IMG/VR virus record: IMGVR_UViG_3300047557_000706
Span: 1 to 32,116 of that record
DNA: 32,116 bases
Source of the DNA: a virus
Strand: one strand, 5' to 3'
Position 1 is the first letter of the stretch, and each line of letters starts with the position of its first letter. Shown here one piece after another: positions 8,285-15,849 of the stretch. The notes under the pieces are model-generated. The model was given only the letters and a program-made list of their open reading frames with translations, ran no database searches and was not told where the DNA came from. The position numbers and the translations under genes were made by a program.

Positions 8285-8767
8285 GTGGGCTACAGCAAGC
8301 GCCAGTTCCTGACCGCCGCCTTCACCGAAATCGGAATGGCGTCTTACGTCTTCGACCTTCAACCCGAAGACCTGGAATCGGCACTTCGTCGCCTTGATTC
8401 GATGATGGCCGACTGGAACGGCAAGGGTATCCGCCTGGCCTACCCGCTTCCGGGTTCACCGGAAAGCAGCGATCTTGATGGCGAGTCCGAAGTGCCTGAC
8501 AGCGCCAACGAGGCGATCATCGCCAATCTGGCGACGCGATTGGCTCCGAGCTACGGCAAGCAGGTGTCGCCGCTGACCCTTGTCGCGGCGAAGACTGGTT
8601 ACAACACCCTTCTGTCGCGTGCCACGATGCCCTACGAGCAGCAGTTCCCCGGAACGCTGCCATCTGGTGCTGGCAACAAGCCGTGGCGCGTCTACGACGA
8701 TCCCTTTGCCCGTCCGCCGGTCGATCCGGTGTTGACTGGTCCTGAAGGACCGTTGGAGTACAACTGA
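8285..8767 (+). CDS. tail accessory factor, P22 gp4-like
   Basis: A 160-residue protein close in size to P22 gp4 (166), the head-closure protein that binds under the portal and stabilises packaged DNA. The N-terminus (GYSKRQFLTAAFTEIGMAS, then LQPEDLESALRRLDSMMADW) and middle (NLATRLAPSYGKQVSP) match the gp4 family. It starts with GTG at 8285 just after the preceding stop, and its own stop shares a base with the fibre start (TGATG). In P22, gp4 also has peptidoglycan hydrolase activity; whether this one does cannot be read from the sequence. Confidence 0.88.
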   Translation: MGYSKRQFLTAAFTEIGMASYVFDLQPEDLESALRRLDSMMADWNGKGIRLAYPLPGSPESSDLDGESEVPDSANEAIIANLATRLAPSYGKQVSPLTLVAAKTGYNTLLSRATMPYEQQFPGTLPSGAGNKPWRVYDDPFARPPVDPVLTGPEGPLEYN

Positions 8768-11514
8768 TGCCGACCATTAATCAACTACCACTGCGCTCGC
8801 CGGTCAGTCTAGGCGATCAAATCCCTATCTACTCGCCTAACAACGGCGATGCGCGGCGCACTCCGGTTTCAGCGGTTGTTGATCTGGTTGTCAACGGTCT
8901 TGATCTGCCGAATACGGCTGTTCTGTTGACGGGTGATCAGACAGTCGGTGGGACCAAGACGTTCTCCAACGCGATTGTCGGGAGCATCACTGGAAACGCC
9001 GGGACCGTCACGAACGGTGTCTATACCACCGGTAACCAGACAATCGGCGGAACGAAGACCTTCTCGTCCGCGATTGTCGGGGACATCACTGGAAACGCCG
9101 GGACCGTCACGAACGGCGTCTATACCACCGGCAACCAGACTATTGGTGGGACGAAGACGTTCTCCAGCACAATCGTCGGGGACATCAGCGGGAATGCTGG
9201 CAGCGTCACCAATGGTGTGTACACCACCGGCAACCAGACAATCGGTGGCACCAAGACCTTCTCGTCCGCGATTGTCGGGGATATTACTGGCAACGCTGCT
9301 ACCGCAACGACCGCGACAACCGCGACAACCGCAAGCAGCGTCACGAACGGTGTCTACACGGTCGGTGATCAGACAATCGGTGGGACCAAGACGTTCTCCG
9401 TTAACCCCATCCTGTCGGCTGGTACTGTTAACGCCATCTTGACCCTTGACGGCAGCAAGCAGATCAGCGCGGTTTCGGGGCTCACTTGGAATAGTGTTAC
9501 CTCAAACCTATCTCTCAATGGTATTACCGTTGGTCGCGGTGGCGGTGATAATACGAATGCCGTACTCGGTTGGCAAGCTCTACCCACTACAAGCGCGGCA
9601 GATTACAATGTAGCCATTGGTTTTCAGGCTATGTTTAGTGCCAATGCTAGTGCTGAAAACAATACAGCTATTGGATCAGAGGCGTTACGCGGTAATACAT
9701 CGGGACAAGCGAACGTTGGGGTAGGTGTTAATGCACTAGAAAGTAACCAAACCGGTGATCAAAATGTGGCAGTAGGCGCTAGTGCATTGCAAGCCAACAC
9801 CGTTACAGGTAATGTTGCGGTTGGCGCTAATGCTTTGACCAAAAATACTACCGGCACGTTCAATACAGCGATCGGTACTGCGGCATTGCAAGACCCGATA
9901 ACCGGTAGTAACAACACAGCAATCGGTGATAGAGCACTAGAACAATTTGGAGGCGCTAGTTCGTCAAATACTGCGGTTGGATGCAACGCGCTACGGGGAT
10001 CGTTCGTTTTAGGATCAAACGCATCTAATAATACCGCAGTAGGTCACAATGCCGGTAGGTTTATTACCACTGGCGGCTTCAATACTATCCTCGGCTCTTT
10101 CGACGGCAACCAGAACTCTCTGGATATCCGCACCACCAGCAACAACATCGTCCTGTCTGACGGTGTTGGCAACCCCCGCTGCTACTACGACGGCCCCAAC
10201 AACGCCTGGATTTGGCGCACGGGTGCGTCGGAGCGGTTGCGGCTTGATTCGTCGGGCAACGTTGCGTTCTCCGCCGGCACCGCCGCCGCCCCCGCACTGA
10301 CCACGACCGGCGACACAGATACGGGGGTGTTTTTCCCTGCCGCGAACACGTGGTCGGTGGCGACAGGTGCGTTTGAGCGCATGCGGATCAGCAGTGCTGG
10401 GAATGTGGGAATTGGGACGACGAGTCCGAATTTCCCGTTGCACGTTGCGGCCGCAGGCAATAATCGCTTGGTCGTGGAATCGACGACAAGCGGCGCGGCA
10501 TTGATAGGCCTATACGCTCCGACAGGTGCGCTGGCAGCATTTAACCAAATTCAGTCGATAGTCGGAGCCACAGAACACTGGGCAATTGGCGGTAACGGGT
10601 GGGAAAACACGCTTACGTTTAGGACCGCCGGCAGCGAGCGCATGCGGATCGCGAGCGGCGGAAATGTTGGTATCGGAACCACGAACCCCCAGGCCACGCT
10701 GCATGTTGCCGGGACTATTCTGTCTGCAAGTCCCTTCGGTAATCTGGCAACTCTGCAAGCAGTTGGCGGTACAGGCTTCAGGTGGACGCTGAATAACGAC
10801 GGCACATATCGCCTACAGCGCACCACTGACGGGTTTGCATCAGTCGCTGCGACTCCGATGCTGTTTGACGCCTCGGGCAACGTCGGTATTGGCATGACAC
10901 CGGGCACGAAGCTCGATGTCCAGGGTGATATCACCGCTCGCGGCGCAAGCATCTCCTCGACCGCGTACATCAACATGGGTGCTGCGTACACAGCCGCGTA
11001 CCTTGAATGGGTTCCAGGATCGAGTCAGCTAACGATCATGAACTCCCAAGCTGGCCCGCTGCGGTTTGCCACCAACAATGGCGAGCGCATGCGGATCACG
11101 AGCGGTGGTAGGGTCGGTATTGGGACGACGGACCCGGGATACGCCCTCACCGTCGCAAACGGCGATATTGGCGTAAAGCGCTCCGCAACCAATGACGGCG
11201 CTATTTTCTTCGGCTCAAACACCGACAACTACATCTATGGCGGCAACGCCAGCAACATCCTTACGCTTGCGACCAACAACTCCGAGCGCATGCGGATCAC
11301 AAGCGGCGGTGATGTTGGTATTGGGACGAACAACCCTGCTGTCAAACTCGAAGTCGCCGGACAAATCCGCACCGAAGCCCCGACAGGCGGCACTGCTGCC
11401 AACTGGCGGCTCGGCACCGTTCACACGGTCAGCCCAACGTCGCCCAACCGCACCATCGAAGTCGATATTGGCGGAACGATCTACTACCTGCACGCCAAGA
11501 CCACCAACAACTGA
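8767..11514 (+). CDS. large repeat tail fibre with YadA-like head domain
   Basis: A 915-residue fibre built from modules. Residues 1-45 (MPTINQLPLR, GDQIPIYSPNNGD) form a short domain shared with the protein at 12037, probably the virion anchor. Residues 55-198 are four repeats of TGNQTIGGTKTFSSAIVGDI type. Residues 280-450 carry about ten NTAIG/NVAVG-type repeats like the left-handed beta-roll heads of trimeric autotransporters. From 489 on, SERMRI-S-GNVGIGT-P motifs recur at about 537, 625, 773 and 840. Such fibres commonly end in an S74 self-cleaving chaperone, but this one ends in a short beta segment (IGGTIYYLHAKTTNN) without it. Bases at about 9480-10080 are A/T-richer than the rest, suggesting module transfer. 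It probably binds a host surface receptor. Confidence 0.85.
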   Translation: MPTINQLPLRSPVSLGDQIPIYSPNNGDARRTPVSAVVDLVVNGLDLPNTAVLLTGDQTVGGTKTFSNAIVGSITGNAGTVTNGVYTTGNQTIGGTKTFSSAIVGDITGNAGTVTNGVYTTGNQTIGGTKTFSSTIVGDISGNAGSVTNGVYTTGNQTIGGTKTFSSAIVGDITGNAATATTATTATTASSVTNGVYTVGDQTIGGTKTFSVNPILSAGTVNAILTLDGSKQISAVSGLTWNSVTSNLSLNGITVGRGGGDNTNAVLGWQALPTTSAADYNVAIGFQAMFSANASAENNTAIGSEALRGNTSGQANVGVGVNALESNQTGDQNVAVGASALQANTVTGNVAVGANALTKNTTGTFNTAIGTAALQDPITGSNNTAIGDRALEQFGGASSSNTAVGCNALRGSFVLGSNASNNTAVGHNAGRFITTGGFNTILGSFDGNQNSLDIRTTSNNIVLSDGVGNPRCYYDGPNNAWIWRTGASERLRLDSSGNVAFSAGTAAAPALTTTGDTDTGVFFPAANTWSVATGAFERMRISSAGNVGIGTTSPNFPLHVAAAGNNRLVVESTTSGAALIGLYAPTGALAAFNQIQSIVGATEHWAIGGNGWENTLTFRTAGSERMRIASGGNVGIGTTNPQATLHVAGTILSASPFGNLATLQAVGGTGFRWTLNNDGTYRLQRTTDGFASVAATPMLFDASGNVGIGMTPGTKLDVQGDITARGASISSTAYINMGAAYTAAYLEWVPGSSQLTIMNSQAGPLRFATNNGERMRITSGGRVGIGTTDPGYALTVANGDIGVKRSATNDGAIFFGSNTDNYIYGGNASNILTLATNNSERMRITSGGDVGIGTNNPAVKLEVAGQIRTEAPTGGTAANWRLGTVHTVSPTSPNRTIEVDIGGTIYYLHAKTTNN
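8929..9396 (+). repeat. 99-bp coding repeats in the fibre
   Basis: Units start at 8929, 9028, 9127 and 9226, each encoding a 33-residue block beginning TG(D/N)QT(V/I)GGTKTFS. The fourth unit is extended by 12 residues through a short GCGACAACC tandem repeat (about 9304-9336, encoding Thr/Ala). A partial fifth copy is at 9361-9396. Copy number could change by recombination and alter fibre length. Confidence 0.9.
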
Positions 11515-11525
11515 AAGGCAACATC

Positions 11526-11855
11526 ATGAACATCATGAACTGGAAAATCGAGTGGATGCGCAAGATGCCGCAGGCCGGCGACGCCACCGACGTCGTGGTC
11601 GAGGTCGGCTGGCGGCTCACCGGCACCGAGGGCGAGCACACCGCGTCGGCCTACGGGTCGGTCACCTTCCAGGTGCCCGAGTCCCCGGGCGAGGGCTTCA
11701 CCCCCTTCGACAAGTTGACCGAGCAGCAGGTGCTCGGCTGGGTCTGGTCGTCCGGCGTCGACCGTGAGGCCACCGCGGCCGCTGTCGCCGCGCAACTCGA
11801 CGCACTCGTCAATCCCCCCACCATCATGGCCCAACTGCCCTGGAGCGCCCAGTGA
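11526..11855 (+). CDS. phage protein of unknown function (fibre block)
   Basis: A 109-residue protein beginning MNIMNWKIEWMRKM, with a beta-rich middle (DVVVEVGWRLTG, YGSVTFQVPESPG) and a C-terminal helix. I recognise the general pattern from small proteins found next to phage fibre genes (W-I--M---P, VV--V-WRLTG, G---F-), but no function is established. It begins 11 bases after the fibre stop with AAGG as ribosome binding site; ATG 11535 in the same frame is an alternative start. Its stop overlaps the next start (GTGA). A role in fibre assembly is possible by position only. Confidence 0.65.
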   Translation: MNIMNWKIEWMRKMPQAGDATDVVVEVGWRLTGTEGEHTASAYGSVTFQVPESPGEGFTPFDKLTEQQVLGWVWSSGVDREATAAAVAAQLDALVNPPTIMAQLPWSAQ

Positions 11856-12025
11856 CCCAACCCCAACTGACCGCCGCCACACCGGTAACCCTGACCCTCG
11901 GCCTCGTCGACGCTATCCTGCGCTACTGCGGCCAGCAGCCTCACGCCCAGGTCGACCCGCTCGTGCAGGCCATCCGCGCCGAGCTGGCGCCGCAGGTACA
12001 GGCGCCGAAGGTCGAACAGAACTAA
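11852..12025 (+). CDS. small phage protein, helical (fibre block)
   Basis: A 57-residue protein starting with GTG at 11852, overlapping the preceding stop by four bases. It reads LTLGLVDAILRYCGQQPHAQ and then a helix VDPLVQAIRAELAPQ. This resembles small phage proteins of the pattern L-L-VN-IL--L---PY--V--LI--I, common next to fibre and structural genes, function unknown. Codon use and the coupled start make it a believable gene despite its size. Confidence 0.65.
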   Translation: MTQPQLTAATPVTLTLGLVDAILRYCGQQPHAQVDPLVQAIRAELAPQVQAPKVEQN

Positions 12026-12036
12026 CAGCAACGATC

Positions 12037-12489
12037 ATGCCGACAATCAATCAACTACCGCTGCTGACGGAAGCGTCGTCGGGTGATCAATTGCCCGTCT
12101 ACACGCCGCAAAACGGCGACACTCGTCGACTGCCGCTGAACACGCTTCTGCAGTTCTTCACCGACAACTTCACGTCGCCGGTACTGGTGCCGAACCTGTA
12201 CGCGCCCCTTGCGGGGTTCAGCCTCGACGTCCCGCAGCCTATCGCGTCGCAGTGGATGATCCTGCAGCCCGTGAGCACGTTGGCATCGGGTACGATCACG
12301 CTGCCGCTGAACACCACAACGCCCGATGGCACCGAGGTGCTGATCACCAGCACGCAGATCATCACGACCCTGACCATCGGACCGAATGGTGCCGCCAATG
12401 TGTTTGGCGCACCTACCACTCTGGCGGCAAACGGGTTCGCTCGTCTGCGCTACGTCGCCGCGACGAACTCGTGGTATCGCATCGGTTGA
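12037..12489 (+). CDS. short fibre-type structural protein sharing the fibre's N-terminal domain
   Basis: A 150-residue protein whose first 43 residues (MPTINQLPLLTEASSGDQLP, then VYTPQNGDTRRLPL) clearly match the start of the large fibre at 8767, at both protein and DNA level. The rest is a predicted all-beta domain rich in Thr and Leu (ITLPLNTTTPDGTEVLITST) ending SWYRIG, an ending like that of the decoration-type protein at 7013. I chose ATG 12037 because the homology with the fibre begins there, although the same frame is open further upstream, antisense-like and out of family. It may be a second adsorption protein or an adaptor occupying the same docking site. Confidence 0.8.
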   Translation: MPTINQLPLLTEASSGDQLPVYTPQNGDTRRLPLNTLLQFFTDNFTSPVLVPNLYAPLAGFSLDVPQPIASQWMILQPVSTLASGTITLPLNTTTPDGTEVLITSTQIITTLTIGPNGAANVFGAPTTLAANGFARLRYVAATNSWYRIG

Positions 12490-12491
12490 CC

Positions 12492-12752
12492 ATGCCCAAA
12501 ACCCCCGCTTGGCAGCGCAAAGAGGGCCAGAACCCCAAGGGTGGCCTCAACGCCAAGGGTCGCGCATCGGCCAAGGCGGAAGGCATGAACCTCAAGCCTC
12601 CGGCACCCAATCCGAAGACGGAGAAGGACGCGGCACGACGCAAGAGCTTCTGCGCGAGAATGGAGGGCATGAAGGCGAAGAACACCAGCGCCAAGACTGC
12701 CAAAGACCCCAACTCGCGCATCAACAAGTCGCTGAAAGCCTGGAACTGCTGA
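12492..12752 (+). CDS. small basic phage protein (DUF6321-like)
   Basis: An 86-residue, very basic protein starting PAWQRKEGQNPKGGLNAKGR and ending SRINKSLKAWNC. It matches a small phage family of unknown function with conserved 'NPKGGLNAKGR', 'SFCARM-GMK' and 'TAKDP-SRIN-KSL--W' segments. The two conserved cysteines (in SFCARM and the final residue) could form a metal site or disulfide. It begins two bases after the preceding stop, with GTG 12754 of the gp10-like gene one base beyond its own stop. Its place among tail genes suggests a virion or assembly role, unproven. Confidence 0.85.
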   Translation: MPKTPAWQRKEGQNPKGGLNAKGRASAKAEGMNLKPPAPNPKTEKDAARRKSFCARMEGMKAKNTSAKTAKDPNSRINKSLKAWNC

Positions 12753-12753
12753 C

Positions 12754-14163
12754 GTGACAACCATCCCCGTCGTCTCCGGCATCTACACCGACAACGGCCC
12801 CGACCTCCGGGTGTCGTACCCGGTCAACATGGTGCCGACGCCGATCAACAGCGGTGCCGGGAACCTGTTCCTGCGGCCCGGGGATGGCCTTGTCCAGTCT
12901 GTCACCGGCCCTGGTCCTGATCGCGGCGGGATCAACTGGAACGGCGTCCACTACCGGGTAATGGGCAGCAAGCTCGTCAGCATCTCCTCGAACAACGTCG
13001 TCACGGTGCTCGGGGATGTTGGTGGTGCAGACGACCAACTCGTCGTGATGGACTACAGCTTCGACCTGCTCGGCATCGTGTCGAACAACGCGCTGTGGTA
13101 CTGGAACGCGACAACCGGCACCCTGACCCGCAACACCGCACTTGGTCGGGTCATTGACGCCTGCTGGATCGAGGGCTACTGGATGGCGACGGATGGGCAG
13201 TTCCTGTTCGTCACCGACATCCTTAACCCGCTCGCCACGCTGCCGTTCTCCTACGACGCATCGGAGCGTGACCCGGACCCAATCAACGCGGTGTTGCGCC
13301 TGCGCAATGAGGTCTACGCGATCAACCGCAACACCATCGAGGTGTTCGACAACGTGGGCGGCGGCTTCTTCCCGTTCGCCCCCATCGAAGGTGCGCAGAT
13401 TCAAAAAGGGTGCATCGGCACCCATGCGTCCTGCGTCTTCCTCGAATCAGTTGCCTTCCTCGGCGGTGGGCGCAACGAGGCGCCAAGCATCTACCTCGGG
13501 GCCAACGCCACCGCCACAAAGATCAGCACGCAGGAGATCGACAACCTGCTGCTGAACTACACCGAGGCGCAACTCGCCCAGGTCAAGCTCGAAGCACGCA
13601 ACGACCGTAACCATCAACTGCTGTACGTCCATCTGCCCGACCGCACGGTGGTCTACGATGCAGCCTCATCCCAAGCACTTCAGCAGTCTGTCTGGTACAC
13701 CCTCACCAGCAGCGTCATGGGGTTCTCTCAGTACCGGGCGAAGAACTTCGTCTGGTGCTTCGACAAGTGGTTCGCGGGCGATCCGCAGTCAAACGCCGTC
13801 GGCTACGTCGACCGCGACATCAGCACGCACTGGGGTCAGAAGGTGCGCTGGGAGTTCGGCACGCCCATCGTCTACAACAAGACGAACGGTGCGATCTTCC
13901 ACGAACTCGAACTGACGGCACTCCCCGGACGAGTGGCCATTGGTGTCGATCCGCAGATCAGCACGTCGTACAGTCTCAACGGTCTCTCGTGGTCGCAGCC
14001 GAAGTACATCCGCATCGGCAGTACAGGCAACCGTGAGAAGCGCCTGGTTTGGCGTCAGCAGGGCTTCATGCGCAACTGGCGCGTCCAGCGGTTCCAAGGT
14101 GATTCCGACTCTCACTTGTCGGCCATGAACCTTGAGATTCGCGTCGAACCTCTGGTGTACTGA
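12754..14163 (+). CDS. tail factor / packaged DNA stabilization protein, P22 gp10-like
   Basis: A 469-residue protein almost equal in length to P22 gp10 (472), the second head-closure factor, which forms a hexamer on gp4 and holds the tailspikes. The N-terminus (VVSGIYTDNGPDLRVSYPVN, then MVPTPINSGAG) and the repeated beta-strand segments typical of a propeller-like fold (WNATTGTLTRN, EVYAINRNTIEVFDN) match the family. It starts with GTG at 12754. The next gene overlaps it by one base (TGATG), as gp26 follows gp10 in P22. Confidence 0.9.
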   Translation: MTTIPVVSGIYTDNGPDLRVSYPVNMVPTPINSGAGNLFLRPGDGLVQSVTGPGPDRGGINWNGVHYRVMGSKLVSISSNNVVTVLGDVGGADDQLVVMDYSFDLLGIVSNNALWYWNATTGTLTRNTALGRVIDACWIEGYWMATDGQFLFVTDILNPLATLPFSYDASERDPDPINAVLRLRNEVYAINRNTIEVFDNVGGGFFPFAPIEGAQIQKGCIGTHASCVFLESVAFLGGGRNEAPSIYLGANATATKISTQEIDNLLLNYTEAQLAQVKLEARNDRNHQLLYVHLPDRTVVYDAASSQALQQSVWYTLTSSVMGFSQYRAKNFVWCFDKWFAGDPQSNAVGYVDRDISTHWGQKVRWEFGTPIVYNKTNGAIFHELELTALPGRVAIGVDPQISTSYSLNGLSWSQPKYIRIGSTGNREKRLVWRQQGFMRNWRVQRFQGDSDSHLSAMNLEIRVEPLVY

Positions 14164-15017
14164 TGGCTACCGGACGGCTCAGGATCGGTCGAGATCAACT
14201 TGCGTCCTTCCTCAAGGACCACGAGGCAATCCGCCAGTTCGAGCGTCTGTTCACGGACGTCGAGCAACTGGAGCCAACCACCCTCGCCGACATCATCCTC
14301 ACTCTCGCCACCGCCGAGAACAAGGCCGGTGAGGCACTGGATGCGGTGGAGAAGCTGCGCCGGGAGATCGAACTCAGCGTCCCGCGAGTCGAGCAGCCGG
14401 TCGATGCGCTCGACGACCCGCGCATCGTGCAACTCGTCACGCAGCCGGTTGATGCGCTCGACGACCCGCGCATCGTACAACTCGTCACGCAGATTGACGA
14501 TCTGCGCAAACAGGTCGATGCGCTGCAGTCGGCACCCCCGCCCCGCGAGTTCAAGCGGGCGCGCTACGGCTCGTTCTACGACACCACCACGCAGACGGCA
14601 ACCGCCATCAACACGGCCAAGGCGATCACGTTCAACACGACCGACCTGAGCAGCGGCGTGCGCATTGGCACGACGACCTCGCAGGTCATTGTGGACACCG
14701 AGGGCGTCTACAACTTCCAGACCTCGATCCAGCTCGACAGCACTGTTTCCGTGGCCCACGAGTTCTACCTCTGGTTCAGGCTCAACGGGGTCGATGTGAC
14801 AAACTCGGCCTCTCAGGTGCGCATCCAAGGCAACAACGCCGAAGTGTTCCTCGCTCTGAACTACTTCTTCAACCTCAAGGCGAATGATTACGTCGAACTC
14901 ATGTTCTCGGTAACCGACCTCGGCGTGCGACTAGAGGCAACTGCGGCAAGTGCGCCGCATCCTGGCATCCCGAGCGTGATCTTGACCGTGAGCAACAACA
15001 TTCAAGGAGTCCAGTAA
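14163..15017 (+). CDS. candidate tail needle / trimeric fibre with C1q/TNF-like knob
   Basis: A 284-residue protein in the gp26 (tail needle) position right after the gp10 homologue. Residues 1-40 include GRLRIGRDQLASFLKDHEAI, a motif seen at the start of several phage virion proteins. Residues 40-122 are helical with heptad-like spacing and contain an exact-in-protein tandem repeat of 16 residues (QPVDALDDPRIVQLVT at 78-93 and 94-109). From 133 on, a beta-rich domain (YGSFYDTTTQTATAINTAK, then FYLWFRLNGVDVTNS, ending VILTVSNNI) has the pattern of C1q/TNF-like jelly-roll trimers. The layout matches needles such as that of Sf6 (coiled coil plus knob). Needle identity is inference from order and architecture; a separate short fibre is the alternative. 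Confidence 0.5.
   Translation: MATGRLRIGRDQLASFLKDHEAIRQFERLFTDVEQLEPTTLADIILTLATAENKAGEALDAVEKLRREIELSVPRVEQPVDALDDPRIVQLVTQPVDALDDPRIVQLVTQIDDLRKQVDALQSAPPPREFKRARYGSFYDTTTQTATAINTAKAITFNTTDLSSGVRIGTTTSQVIVDTEGVYNFQTSIQLDSTVSVAHEFYLWFRLNGVDVTNSASQVRIQGNNAEVFLALNYFFNLKANDYVELMFSVTDLGVRLEATAASAPHPGIPSVILTVSNNIQGVQ
14394..14489 (+). repeat. 48-bp tandem duplication in the needle-like gene
   Basis: Two copies, 14394-14441 and 14442-14489, differ at only two bases (C/T and G/A). Each encodes the same 16 residues. The near-identity implies a recent in-frame duplication that lengthens the helical shaft. Confidence 0.95.
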
Positions 15018-15355
15018 TGACCGTCACCGTCAAAGTCCTCGTCGCGCCTCTCCAGATGGCGAACACGCAGACGACTCAGTACACCGCTCCCGCGAGCACC
15101 AAGACCATCATCGACAAGGCCACCGTGGTGAACACGGACACCGTGAACCGCACGTTCAGCGTCAACCTCGTCACGAGTGGCGGGTCGCCGGGGAACGCGA
15201 ACCTGATGATCGACAACCGCGCCGTGGTGCCCGGGGAGACCTACAACTGTCCCGAACTGGTCGGCCAGGTGCTCGAACCCGGTGGCATCATCAGCACCAT
15301 CGCCAGCGCCGCATCGGCGTTGACGCTGCGGGTGTCTGGTCGAGAGATCACTTGA
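15017..15355 (+). CDS. phage virion-associated protein, beta-rich, unknown function
   Basis: A 112-residue, almost entirely beta-strand protein (TVKVLVAPLQM, YTAPASTKTIIDKATVVNTD, FSVNLVTSGG). It resembles small phage proteins of the type 'tttytaPaatrtiIdkat-tN' that usually accompany fibre or tail genes. The pattern suggests a jelly-roll or immunoglobulin-like domain on the virion. Its start shares a base with the preceding stop (TAATG). No P22 counterpart is known to me. Confidence 0.65.
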   Translation: MTVTVKVLVAPLQMANTQTTQYTAPASTKTIIDKATVVNTDTVNRTFSVNLVTSGGSPGNANLMIDNRAVVPGETYNCPELVGQVLEPGGIISTIASAASALTLRVSGREIT

Positions 15356-15363
15356 GGCATACA

Positions 15364-15849
15364 ATGACGCCGCCGAGTTCGTGGCTTCCGGCTGCCTCTG
15401 AGGACGTCATGGTCGACTCGCTACGGTCTCACTTCGCGTCGCTGATGTTGCCGCCTGCCGCGCAGGAGTGGCTGCTCATGCTATGGCAAGCGATCCAGAC
15501 GTTCGACGACTACGCTGACAACGATGCCGTCAAGCGCGACGATCTGGATGCGACGATCTGGAACACCCTGGTCGCCATGCCGCAGAACCCGTTCTTCGCG
15601 CAACATGCGGCGGCGCTGCTTTCGGCCTTGTCGGTTGCGATCCTCAAGTGGCAGGCAAGTGACCGACAAGAGCGTGCCGGTGCTGCTGATGCAAGGTCGT
15701 TTGTCTGGCGAGCCGGGTACTACGACGTCGTGCTGCTGACGGTGCAACTTGTCCATGGTCCTGCTGCTGCAACGGCGGTATCAAACAAGGTACTAGGGTT
15801 GTATGGGGAGTCGCTGGACGACTATATGAAGGAGTTCGGCAATGCCTGA
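15364..15849 (+). CDS. phage protein in the P22 gp14 position
   Basis: A 161-residue helical protein (SFASLMLPPAAQEW-like start, WLLMLWQAIQTFDDYADNDA in the middle). I recognise it as a widespread phage protein without an assigned role. In P22 the gene between the needle and gp7 is gene 14, which helps incorporate ejection proteins and encodes 172 residues; the position and size match but I see no clear sequence evidence. I chose ATG 15364, which has GAGG six bases upstream; a TTG at 15352 is in frame but overlaps the previous gene. It ends eight bases inside the next gene. Confidence 0.6.
   Translation: MTPPSSWLPAASEDVMVDSLRSHFASLMLPPAAQEWLLMLWQAIQTFDDYADNDAVKRDDLDATIWNTLVAMPQNPFFAQHAAALLSALSVAILKWQASDRQERAGAADARSFVWRAGYYDVVLLTVQLVHGPAAATAVSNKVLGLYGESLDDYMKEFGNA

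Noticed and set aside
8929-9396. Regular 99-bp repeats that might suggest a CRISPR array
   Set aside because: The units are in-frame coding repeats of a fibre, without constant repeats and unique spacers.
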